A program made the translations under genes and the position numbers. The notes under the pieces are model-generated. The model did no database searches and was not told the DNA's origin. It was given only the letters and a program-made list of their open reading frames with translations. Shown here piece by piece: positions 1 through 6,717 of a stretch of DNA of 8,937 nt. Positions within the stretch are counted from its first letter, which is position 1. Each line of letters begins with the position of its first letter. Source of the DNA: JAJZIH01 sp021785265 (GTDB lineage: Bacteria > Pseudomonadota > Gammaproteobacteria > JAKAQQ01); the NCBI GenBank assembly GCA_027338645.1, contig DAHWSH010000044.1, forward strand, positions 1-8,937. The letters run 5' to 3'.

Positions 1-462
1 TTCTCGGCCCTGATCGTCCGGACCGGCTGGGTCTATGCCCCCTGGGGGCATAACTTTTTCCGCACCCTCCTGCGTCTTTTGGGCGAACGGAGCGAACTCC
101 GGGTCATCGACGACCAGGTGGGCACACCTACCTCAGCCCTCTCCTTGGCCCGCTTTCTCTGGCCGGTGGCCTTGCGTGACGATCTTTCCGGCATCCTGCA
201 CTGGAGTGATGCCGGAGTTGCGAGCTGGTACGATTTCGCCTGTGCGATCAGGGAGGAGGTCCTCGCCGCAGGACTCCTCAAGCGCCTCGTCCCGATTCAT
301 CCAATTCCCACTAAGGCCTACCCGCTCCCCGCCCGGCGTCCGTTCCAGGCGATCCTCGACAAATCGGAAACGATCGCCCGCACCGGGTTTGAGCCCATCC
401 ACTGGCGCGAGGCACTCCGCGAGGTCGTTGGGATCACGGCAAAGCTGGACACTCCCGTATAA
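1..462 (+). CDS. rfbD: dTDP-4-dehydrorhamnose reductase, C-terminal part (5' end outside window)
   Basis: This enzyme performs the last step of dTDP-L-rhamnose synthesis, the NAD(P)H-dependent reduction of dTDP-4-dehydro-L-rhamnose, supplying rhamnose for LPS or exopolysaccharide. The frame is open from base 1 and gives 153 residues before the TAA at 460-462. Visible family landmarks, in order, are RTGWVYAPWGHNFFRTLLRL, VIDDQVGTPTSA, SWYDFA and AYPLPARRPFQAILD, which line up with the second half of E. coli RmlD (about 300 aa). The Rossmann domain and the catalytic Tyr-x3-Lys lie upstream, outside the window. It is probably the last gene of an rfb/rml cluster. The next gene begins 41 bases later and belongs to a different pathway. 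I see no defect in the visible part. A more distant NAD-dependent epimerase/reductase of the same superfamily is possible but less likely. Confidence 0.92.
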   Translation, partial: FSALIVRTGWVYAPWGHNFFRTLLRLLGERSELRVIDDQVGTPTSALSLARFLWPVALRDDLSGILHWSDAGVASWYDFACAIREEVLAAGLLKRLVPIHPIPTKAYPLPARRPFQAILDKSETIARTGFEPIHWREALREVVGITAKLDTPV

Positions 463-463
463 T
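458..463 (+). promoter_or_regulatory. Candidate -10 element (TATAAT) for the SDR/ETF operon
   Basis: A perfect TATAAT overlaps the rfbD stop codon, in the only gap before the five-gene operon. This would put transcription start near base 470 and leave a leader of about 35 bases before the ATG at 504. No good TTGACA-like -35 lies 16-18 bases upstream (TTGGGA at 428-433 is 24 bases away) and there is no TG extension. It is therefore a candidate only, but an exact -10 hexamer is rare by chance in DNA this GC-rich. Confidence 0.35.
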
Positions 464-503
464 TAGGAAACATTGACCGTTCCAAGAGAGGGGCCACCGG
501 GAG

Positions 504-1271
504 ATGCGATCTCAAAACTTGCGGGCCGTGGTGACGGGCGGAGCCTCCGGGCTGGGCCGGGCCGTTTGTGAACGGGTGGTGGGCGACGGGGGGAAGGTCG
601 CGATTCTCGATGTCGACCGGGACAAAGGGGAGCGGGCGGAGCGAGAGTGGGCGGAGCAGGCACGGTTCCTCTCCACCGACGTGAGTGATGAGCGGTCTGT
701 CGAGCACGCCTTGCGTCAGGCCCAGGAATTTCTGGGCGGCTTCGATCTCATCGTCTCCTGTGCCGGTGTCATCGGGGCCGGTCGCGTTCTCGGTCGCGAA
801 GGCCCGATGAAAGGCGAGCACTTTTCCAGAACGATCGCCATCAATCTCTTGGGGTCCTTCTTTCTCGTCAAAGGTGCCGCCCAGTACCTTAAGTCGCAGA
901 CCCCGAACGGGGAGGGTGAGCGGGGGGTGATCGTGCTCACTGCCTCGGTGGCAGCCTTCGAGGGCCAGATCGGACAGGCAGCCTATTCGGCCTCAAAGGG
1001 CGGGGTGGTCGGCATGACCCTCCCCTTGGCGCGCGAGTTCGCCCGGCTCGGGATCCGAGTGGTCACGATCGCTCCCGGTATTTTCGAGACTCCGATGGTG
1101 GCCGGCATGACGCCCGAACTCCAAGCCTCCCTTGGTGCCCAGGTGCCTTTCCCGTCGCGTCTCGGTCGACCGGCCGAATACGCCGAACTCGTCCGTTCCA
1201 TCGTCGAAAATCCCATGCTGAATGGCACCACGATCCGTCTTGACGGCGCCATCCGCATGCAGCCCAAGTGA
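504..1271 (+). CDS. SDR-family 3-hydroxyacyl-CoA dehydrogenase, HSD10 (type 2) like
   Basis: This is a 255-residue classical short-chain dehydrogenase. The nucleotide-binding motif TGGASGLG is at residues 11-18. Asp36 at the end of the second strand points to NAD(H) rather than NADP(H). The catalytic tetrad is Asn114, Ser148, Tyr161 and Lys165 (YSASK). The C-terminal signature LNGTTIRLDGAIRMQP closely resembles HSD10/type 2 3-hydroxyacyl-CoA dehydrogenases, which oxidise short or branched 3-hydroxyacyl-CoAs, for example 2-methyl-3-hydroxybutyryl-CoA in isoleucine breakdown. The ATG at 504 is chosen because residue 1 lies 10 residues before the glycine motif, as usual, and a purine-rich AAGAGAGGGG lies at 484-493. 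Only 18 bases separate it from the ETF-QO gene, so it is probably the first gene of that operon. The substrate is inferred from family resemblance and context. A generic 3-oxoacyl reductase is the alternative. Confidence 0.85.
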   Translation: MRSQNLRAVVTGGASGLGRAVCERVVGDGGKVAILDVDRDKGERAEREWAEQARFLSTDVSDERSVEHALRQAQEFLGGFDLIVSCAGVIGAGRVLGREGPMKGEHFSRTIAINLLGSFFLVKGAAQYLKSQTPNGEGERGVIVLTASVAAFEGQIGQAAYSASKGGVVGMTLPLAREFARLGIRVVTIAPGIFETPMVAGMTPELQASLGAQVPFPSRLGRPAEYAELVRSIVENPMLNGTTIRLDGAIRMQPK

Positions 1272-1289
1272 TGGGCGGATCCTGGAATC

Positions 1290-2888
1290 ATGTCCGACAG
1301 TGAGGCGCTCCGCTACGATGTCCTCGTGGTGGGAGCAGGTCCCGCAGGGCTCGCCTGCGCGCTCACCCTGAAAACACTCAAGCCGTCACTTTCGGTGGCA
1401 GTTCTCGAGAAGGCGGCGAGCCTGGGGGCGCAGAGCCTTTCGGGTGCCGTGATCGAGCCGACCCATGTGGACCGACTTCTGCCGGGCTGGCGCAAGGAAC
1501 CGCTCGATATCCAGGTGCCTGTTTCGGCTGACCGTTTCCTCTATCTCGGCTACAGGCGCGCTCTTCGGCTTCCCACCCCACCCCAGATGCACAACGCTGG
1601 CAACTGGATCATTTCGCTCGGGGCTCTCGTCCGCCGGTTGGGGTCTGCGGCCGAGGCCTTGGGTGTCGAGATTTTCCCCGGCTTCCCAGCCGCCGAGCCG
1701 CTCTGGGACAACGGGGGAGCCCTGGCGGGGGTTCGCGTGGGTGATTTCGGGCGGACTCGGGAGGGGGCTGTGGGGCCGAACTTCTCTCCCGGGGTTGAGG
1801 TCCGGGCTGGGGTGACCATCGTGGCCGAAGGCTGCCGGGGCAGCCTCGCCAAGACCCTCATCCGTCATTACGGGCTTGATCAAGGGAAAAGCCCGCAAAC
1901 CTACGCGCTCGGCATGAAGGAACTCTGGCAGCTTCCGCCCGGCCGAACCATCCCCGGATCCGTTTTTCATACCATCGGCTGGCCACTGCCCACCGATCTT
2001 TATGGGGGCGGTTTCGTCTACCACCTGGACCGGGATCGTCTGGCAGTCGGTTTTGTGGTGGGGCTCGATTATGTCGATCCCGATTTCTCTCCCTTCGAGG
2101 CCTTCCAGCAATTCAAGCACCATCCGATGCTCATGCCCCTTTTCCAGGGCGGCGAGATCCTCTCGGCTGGCGCGCGGAGCCTGGTCGAGGGTGGATATCC
2201 GGCCCTCCCCACGCTCGAGATGCCGGGCGGGCTCCTCGTGGGAGATGCGGCAGGAACCCTGAATGTCCCCAAGATCAAAGGGGTCCATATGGCGTTGGGC
2301 TCGGGGATCCAGGCCGCCGAGCATCTCGTCCGGACCGGAAGCCCCACAGGCTTTGATCAAAGTTTCCGGCGATCGGATGTGGGCCGCGAGCTTTGGCGGG
2401 TGCGCAACATTCGGCCGGGTTTCCGGGCGGGGCTCTGGGCTGGACTCGCCAATGCCGCCTTCGAGACCGTGATGGGCGGACGGACACCATGGACACTGTC
2501 CAATGCCGAGGACTGGAAAAGTCTCCGGCCACGGGGTGCCGTCCGGGGCAAGAATCCCCGCACCCGGACCCGCACGCTGCCCCCCAGAGACCGACTCGCC
2601 TTTGTCGACTCGGCCGCCCTCCACCACGAGGAAAACCAACCGGTCCATCTCCGGGTCGCGGATCCCGCCCTCTGTGTGAGCGAATGCAGCACTCGTTTCG
2701 GTAATCCCTGTACCCGTTTCTGTCCGGCTGGCGTCTACGAGATCGTGACCGATGGAGGGGGATCGCGCCTCCAGATCAATGCTGCGAACTGCGTCCACTG
2801 TAAAGCCTGTGACATCAAGGATCCCTTCGAACAGATCACCTGGGTCCCGCCCGAGGGGGGATCGGGCCCGAACTACGCCAACCTCTGA
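1290..2888 (+). CDS. Electron transfer flavoprotein-ubiquinone oxidoreductase (ETF-QO)
   Basis: This 532-residue monotopic membrane enzyme takes electrons from reduced ETF and passes them through FAD and a 4Fe-4S cluster to ubiquinone. Visible features are the FAD dinucleotide fold VVGAGPAGLACAL (GxGxxG at 15-20), the GAQSLSGAVIEP loop, the central TIVAEGCRGSLAK and QTYALGMKELW motifs, and the second FAD segment GLLVGDAAGTLNVPKIKGVH. The C-terminal iron-sulfur part has FCPAGVYEI and NCVHCKACDIKDP. Cys478, Cys501, Cys504 and Cys507 match the four cluster ligands of the mitochondrial enzyme. Three further cysteines (462, 466, 474) are absent from the mitochondrial type. The length is somewhat shorter than animal ETF-QO but normal for bacteria. 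The stop at 2886-2888 is 8 bases before etfB. The protein ends GPNYANL, like the family's usual GGGGPAYNGM terminus, so the 3' end is intact. Confidence 0.95.
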   Translation: MSDSEALRYDVLVVGAGPAGLACALTLKTLKPSLSVAVLEKAASLGAQSLSGAVIEPTHVDRLLPGWRKEPLDIQVPVSADRFLYLGYRRALRLPTPPQMHNAGNWIISLGALVRRLGSAAEALGVEIFPGFPAAEPLWDNGGALAGVRVGDFGRTREGAVGPNFSPGVEVRAGVTIVAEGCRGSLAKTLIRHYGLDQGKSPQTYALGMKELWQLPPGRTIPGSVFHTIGWPLPTDLYGGGFVYHLDRDRLAVGFVVGLDYVDPDFSPFEAFQQFKHHPMLMPLFQGGEILSAGARSLVEGGYPALPTLEMPGGLLVGDAAGTLNVPKIKGVHMALGSGIQAAEHLVRTGSPTGFDQSFRRSDVGRELWRVRNIRPGFRAGLWAGLANAAFETVMGGRTPWTLSNAEDWKSLRPRGAVRGKNPRTRTRTLPPRDRLAFVDSAALHHEENQPVHLRVADPALCVSECSTRFGNPCTRFCPAGVYEIVTDGGGSRLQINAANCVHCKACDIKDPFEQITWVPPEGGSGPNYANL

Positions 2889-2891
2889 GGA
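2887..2891 (+). promoter_or_regulatory. Ribosome binding site of etfB
   Basis: GAGGA overlaps the TGA of the ETF-QO gene and ends 5 bases before the ATG at 2897. This supports that start codon and translational coupling of the two genes. Confidence 0.6.
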
Positions 2892-2896
2892 ATACC

Positions 2897-3649
2897 ATGA
2901 ACCCGATCAAGATCTTGGTGGCTGCGAAGCGGGTCGTCGACTACAACGTGCGGGTCCGACTCAAGCCCGACCACTCGGGGATCGCAACCGACGGCGTCAA
3001 GATGTCCGTCAATCCCTTCGACGAAATCGCGCTCGAGGAGGCACTCCGGATCCGCGAACGGGGCGAGGCGTCCCAGGTGGTGGTCGCCACCGTGGGTCCA
3101 CACGAAGCCGAGGCCCAGATCCGGAGCCTCTTAGCCATGGGGGCGGATCGGGCCATCCACATCGAGACCACCCGGGAGACCGGGCCGCTCGAGGTCGCCC
3201 ATGTCCTACTTCAGCTTGTCCGTGAGATCGAGCCAGGACTCGTCATCCTGGGCAAGCAGGCGATCGACGACGATTGTGGTCAGGTGGGTCCCATGTTGGC
3301 TGCCCTCTGGGGACGCCCGCAGGCCACCTTTGTCTCGAAACTCACGCTGGCCGGTGGCTGCGCGCAAGCGGTCCGCGAAGTGGACCATGGCCTGGAGACG
3401 GTGGAAGTCGATCTGCCCGCTGTGATCACGACTGATCTTCGGCTCAACACGCCCCGTTTCATCAAGATGCCCGATATCATGAAAGCTCGCCAGAAACCAC
3501 TTGAAAAGAGGCCGTTCGAGACCTTCGGGATCGATTTTCCAAGCCTCGTGGTGGAAAGCTACCTGCCACCACCTGAGCGCGAAGCAGGACTTCGGGTCGA
3601 GTCGGTTTCGGAACTCGTGACCCGGCTCCGGGATCGGGGGGTGCTCTGA
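2897..3649 (+). CDS. etfB: Electron transfer flavoprotein, beta subunit
   Basis: This is the small, AMP-binding subunit (250 aa) of the soluble ETF heterodimer, which collects electrons from acyl-CoA dehydrogenases. It starts with the family-typical ILVAAKRVVDYNVRV and has VKMSVNPFDEIALEEALRI (residues about 35-53). The ETF-beta signature VREVDHGLETVEVDLPAVIT is followed by TDLRLNTPRFIKMPDIMKAR, the recognition loop that docks to partner dehydrogenases. The layout is that of housekeeping (group 1) ETFs that work with ETF-QO, not of bifurcating Fix-type ETFs, and the gene sits directly after ETF-QO. At the position of the dehydrogenase-anchoring leucine (Leu195 in human ETF-beta) this protein has Met191. 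Its stop codon overlaps the etfA start by one base (TGATG), and the ATG at 2897 has a good ribosome binding site. Confidence 0.95.
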   Translation: MNPIKILVAAKRVVDYNVRVRLKPDHSGIATDGVKMSVNPFDEIALEEALRIRERGEASQVVVATVGPHEAEAQIRSLLAMGADRAIHIETTRETGPLEVAHVLLQLVREIEPGLVILGKQAIDDDCGQVGPMLAALWGRPQATFVSKLTLAGGCAQAVREVDHGLETVEVDLPAVITTDLRLNTPRFIKMPDIMKARQKPLEKRPFETFGIDFPSLVVESYLPPPEREAGLRVESVSELVTRLRDRGVL

Positions 3650-4623
3650 TGGACGCCACCCTGGTCATCGCCGAAGCACAGGATGGCCAGGCGCCGATCG
3701 CCGAATCGACCCTGAAGACCCTCACCGTCGCCCGGAAGATCGGGGCGGACCCGATTGATATTGCCTGGGTCGGTGCCGGTCTGGAGGCCCTGCTCAGGCA
3801 GGCTGGGACCTTGAGTGGTATCCGGAAGCACTGGGTCTTTGATGATCCGCGCCTGGATCATCCCCCAGCCTCTCTGGTGACTGCTCTGATCGGACCGCGC
3901 GCGGGTGAATACAGCCATCTGCTCATGCCGGGGACCAGTTTCGGCCGCGATGTCCTACCGCGTCTCGCCGGGCTCCTGGGGGCGCCCGCCATGAGCGATG
4001 TCCTTGAGGTTCTCGATCCGAGACGCTTCAAGCGCGGCATCTATGCCGGTAATGTCCATACCGTGGTCCGCGTTCCGGATGGAACCCCGGTTCTGCTCAC
4101 GGTCCGGCTCGCCTCCTGGAGGCCTGTGGTCGTCGGGGAAAAAGCCACCCCAGCCGCTGTCGAGAAGGTTGCCGTGTCGGAAACGATCCCGGCTGATGCC
4201 CGTTTCGTGGGACTCGAACTCGACCAAAGTGTCCGGCCGGATCTCCAGTCGGCCCGCCGGGTGGTCTCCGGTGGACGCTCATTGGGCAGCCGCGAGAACT
4301 TTGCGCTGCTCGAAAAACTGGCGGATCGCCTGAATGCAGCGATCGGCGCCTCGCGTGCAGCAGTGGATGCGGGCTATGCGCCGAACGATCTTCAGGTAGG
4401 ACAGACAGGCAAGATCATCGCCCCTGAACTCTACCTGGCGTTTGGAATCTCGGGGGCGATCCAGCACCTGACCGGCATCCGTGATGCCGGCACGATCGTC
4501 GCCGTGAACAAGGATCCCGAGGCGCCGATCTTCAAAGTAGCGGATTTCGGACTGGTGGGGGATCTCTTTAGTGTGATCCCGGACCTTCTGACTGAACTCG
4601 ATCGACAGGGCATCGGCCGTTGA
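3649..4623 (+). CDS. etfA: Electron transfer flavoprotein, alpha subunit
   Basis: This is the FAD-carrying subunit (324 aa) of ETF and partner of the preceding EtfB. The N-terminal domain begins TLVIAEAQDGQ and is the less conserved half. The C-terminal FAD domain is very well conserved: VVSGGRSLGSRENF, then GASRAAVDAGYAPND, VGQTGKIIAPELY and the ETF-alpha signature LYLAFGISGAIQHLTG, ending with NKDPEAPIFKVADFG. Arg236, Thr253 and His273 occupy the places of human Arg249, Thr266 and His286, which contact or tune the flavin. The ATG at 3649 overlaps the etfB stop by one base and is preceded by a run of Gs near 3635-3640 that can serve as ribosome binding site. The length is normal for the family and I see no defect. 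Confidence 0.95.
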   Translation: MDATLVIAEAQDGQAPIAESTLKTLTVARKIGADPIDIAWVGAGLEALLRQAGTLSGIRKHWVFDDPRLDHPPASLVTALIGPRAGEYSHLLMPGTSFGRDVLPRLAGLLGAPAMSDVLEVLDPRRFKRGIYAGNVHTVVRVPDGTPVLLTVRLASWRPVVVGEKATPAAVEKVAVSETIPADARFVGLELDQSVRPDLQSARRVVSGGRSLGSRENFALLEKLADRLNAAIGASRAAVDAGYAPNDLQVGQTGKIIAPELYLAFGISGAIQHLTGIRDAGTIVAVNKDPEAPIFKVADFGLVGDLFSVIPDLLTELDRQGIGR

Positions 4624-6554
4624 GCGAAATCCTCTGGAGTCCAGATCGTCGGGATCTGGAACAGAGTGCTCTCGCGCGCTTCCAGAAAGGGCTGGCACGG
4701 CAGGATGGCACGGTCGGTCAAGACTATGCCTCCCTCTGGCAATGGTCGGTTGATCATCTGGAACGTTTCTGGCCTGCCGTGGCGGATTTTTTCGGGACCC
4801 GTTTCGACGGCCCGCCCCGGAAAATCTGCACGGGCGAAATGCCGGAGACCCGTTGGTTCGAGGGGACCCGGCTCAACTATGCACGCCATCTCGTGGACAC
4901 TCCGCGACCCGGAGGACTTGCGCTCATCTTTCGCAATGAGGCGGGTCTGAGGCTCACCCTGACCGATGACGAACTCCGGCACGCCGTGGCCGCGCTCGCC
5001 GCCGATTTCCAGAACGCTGGAGTGCAACCGGGGGACCGGATCGCCGCCTACCTGCCGAACCATCCAGCCGCCATCGTCACGATGCTCGCCGCTTCGAGTC
5101 TCGGGGCCATCTTTACAAGCGCTTCGCCGGATTTCGGGGTCGAGGGGGTTCTGGACCGTTTCGGCCAGGTCGCGCCCAAGGTCCTGGTTGCCATCGATGG
5201 CTATCCCTACGGTGGCAAACGCTATGATGTCCGCGGACGGGTCCGCGAGATCGCCTCCCGACTGCCTTCCCTCAGGCGTTTGATCGTGGTTCCCTATCTC
5301 ATGGCGGAAACCGACCTTGCGGGGCTCCCTCACGCGGTCTCCTATCCCGATCTCCTGGAAAAGCCGACCGGATCCCTCACCTACACCGACCTGCCCTTCG
5401 ACCATCCACTCTATATCCTCTATTCCTCCGGAACGACCGGCCAGCCCAAGTGCATGATTCATCGGCAGGGCGGAGTGCTCCTCCAGCATCTCAAGGAGCT
5501 GGGACTCCATACCGATGTGGGTTCAGGCGACCGCCTGTTCTATTTCACGACCACGGGCTGGATGATGTGGAACTGGATGGCCTCGGGCCTGGCGCTGGGC
5601 GCGACCCTCATTCTCTACGACGGCTCACCCATCTACCCACACCCGGATGCACTCCTCCGGGTGATCGAAGAGGAAGGGATCGGGATCTTCGGGACGAGTG
5701 CCCGATACCTCCGGACGCTGGAAACAAGCCGAGTCCGGTGTGAGGCCGGACAGGGCCTCGAAGGGCTGCGGACGATTCTCTCGACCGGGTCTCCATTACT
5801 CCCGGAACAGTTTGATTACGTTTATCGCGATCTCAAGCCGGATCTCCGGCTGAACTCGATCTCCGGCGGGACCGATCTGGTCTCGTGTTTTGTTTTGGGC
5901 GCGCCGACCTTGCCGATCCGCCGCGGGGAGATCCAGTGCCGCGGACTCGGCATGGCGGTCGCCATCTACGATTCTGAAGGTCGGCCGGTGGTCGGAGAGC
6001 GGGGTGAACTCGTGTGCACACGTCCCTTCCCCACGCTGCCGCTCGGGTTCTGGGATGATCCGGACCGGTCTCGCTATCGGGCCGCCTATTTCACGCGCTT
6101 CCCCGGTGTCTGGTGTCATGGTGACTTTGCCGCTCTCACCCAGATGGGCGGCGTGATCATCTATGGTCGTTCGGATACCGTCCTCAATCCCGGTGGTGTC
6201 CGCATTGGCACGGCTGAGATCTACCGGCAGGTTGAGATTTTTGATGAGATTGCGGAAGCCGTGGTCGTGGGAGCGCCGGACGGGGAGGGCTCCGAGCGTA
6301 TCCTCCTGTTCGTGGTACTCCGCGAAGGGGCTCGACTGGACGAGGCTTTGGAACGGAGGATCCGCGAGCGGATCCGCACCGCCCTTACCCCCCGTCATGT
6401 CCCGGCCCGGATCCAGGCGGTTCCGGACATTCCGAGAACGCGAAGCGGGAAGATCAGCGAGATGGCGGTGCGTCAGGTGGTTGCCGGGGAGGCGGTGGCC
6501 AACACGGGGGCTTTGGCCAACCCGGAATCCCTCGAGGCCTTCCGGGTCCGCTAG
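4620..6554 (+). CDS. Acetoacetyl-CoA synthetase (acetoacetate-CoA ligase)
   Basis: This is a 644-residue ANL-superfamily ligase of the acetoacetyl-CoA synthetase type. It converts acetoacetate, ATP and CoA to acetoacetyl-CoA, AMP and pyrophosphate in the cytoplasm. The N-terminus carries the family pattern LWSPDRRDLEQSALARF and later YASLWQWSVDHLERFW. The ATP/AMP motif YSSGTTGQPK is at residues 268-277, followed by CMIHRQGG, TTTGWMMWNWMASGLALGA and LNSISGGTDLVSCF. The adenylation lysine is Lys611 in RTRSGKISE. The start is TTG at 4620, overlapping the etfA stop as TTGA. It gives the full family N-terminus, and the first internal ATG would remove the conserved start region. CAGGG at about 4606-4610 is a modest ribosome binding site. 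The gene ends the operon. A short-chain or branched acyl-CoA ligase specificity cannot be excluded from sequence. Confidence 0.9.
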   Translation: MSEILWSPDRRDLEQSALARFQKGLARQDGTVGQDYASLWQWSVDHLERFWPAVADFFGTRFDGPPRKICTGEMPETRWFEGTRLNYARHLVDTPRPGGLALIFRNEAGLRLTLTDDELRHAVAALAADFQNAGVQPGDRIAAYLPNHPAAIVTMLAASSLGAIFTSASPDFGVEGVLDRFGQVAPKVLVAIDGYPYGGKRYDVRGRVREIASRLPSLRRLIVVPYLMAETDLAGLPHAVSYPDLLEKPTGSLTYTDLPFDHPLYILYSSGTTGQPKCMIHRQGGVLLQHLKELGLHTDVGSGDRLFYFTTTGWMMWNWMASGLALGATLILYDGSPIYPHPDALLRVIEEEGIGIFGTSARYLRTLETSRVRCEAGQGLEGLRTILSTGSPLLPEQFDYVYRDLKPDLRLNSISGGTDLVSCFVLGAPTLPIRRGEIQCRGLGMAVAIYDSEGRPVVGERGELVCTRPFPTLPLGFWDDPDRSRYRAAYFTRFPGVWCHGDFAALTQMGGVIIYGRSDTVLNPGGVRIGTAEIYRQVEIFDEIAEAVVVGAPDGEGSERILLFVVLREGARLDEALERRIRERIRTALTPRHVPARIQAVPDIPRTRSGKISEMAVRQVVAGEAVANTGALANPESLEAFRVR

Positions 6555-6555
6555 G

Positions 6556-6570
6556 TGGAGCATGGCTCCA
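6556..6570 (+). terminator. Weak hairpin just after the synthetase stop
   Basis: TGGAGC and GCTCCA form a perfect 6-bp stem around a 3-base ATG loop, two bases after the stop of the acetoacetyl-CoA synthetase gene. No T-tract follows, so it does not look like a normal intrinsic terminator. It may be an RNA 3' end element or chance. Confidence 0.2.
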
Positions 6571-6627
6571 TCCGTTCAGGGACGGTACGGTTCCTCAGCT
6601 GGATCACTCCCCATTCACCCAAAATGA

Positions 6628-6717
6628 ATGCCCATAATGGCGGAAGTCGGGACGACCCTGCGCGACGGCCGTGCCCGCTTCGCGACAGCCGATGACCTCA
6701 AGCAAGCCAAGCGGTAG
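6628..6717 (+). pseudogene. Remnant of a RelB/DinJ-like antitoxin (C-terminus)
   Basis: A 29-residue frame ending at TAG 6715-6717 reads MPIMAEVGTTLRDGRARFA then TADDLKQAKR. The stretch LRDGRARFATADDL resembles the C-terminal tail of RelB/DinJ-family antitoxins, which wraps the partner toxin (usual pattern: short helix, glycine, RFAT-x-[DE][DE]L). Intact antitoxins of this type are about 70-95 residues and carry a ribbon-helix-helix DNA-binding domain. None of that is visible upstream, where the synthetase gene ends at 6554. The position immediately before the toxin remnant, in the same orientation, is the classical antitoxin-toxin order. The motif is short, so the assignment leans on the neighbouring toxin. 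Confidence 0.5.

Noticed and set aside
2351..2362. Perfect 12-base palindrome CTTTGATCAAAG inside the ETF-QO gene
   Set aside because: Lies in the coding region with no partner site, and is probably chance in GATC-rich DNA.
1386..2798. Long open frame (470 codons) on the - strand inside the ETF-QO gene
   Set aside because: It lies wholly antisense to a gene with clear protein homology. GC-rich codon usage commonly leaves such antisense frames open, and its translation shows no recognisable domain.
2752..3225. Overlapping + strand frame across the ETF-QO/etfB junction
   Set aside because: Arg/Gly/Pro-rich translation typical of an out-of-frame GC-rich shadow. Both genes underneath are secure.
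4431..5510. Long open frame (359 codons) on the - strand across etfA and the synthetase gene
   Set aside because: Shadow of two well-supported + strand genes, with no recognisable motifs.
6612..6630. Hairpin CATTCA / TGAATG with a 7-base loop as a terminator
   Set aside because: Short AT-rich stem without a T-tract, too weak to call an intrinsic terminator.
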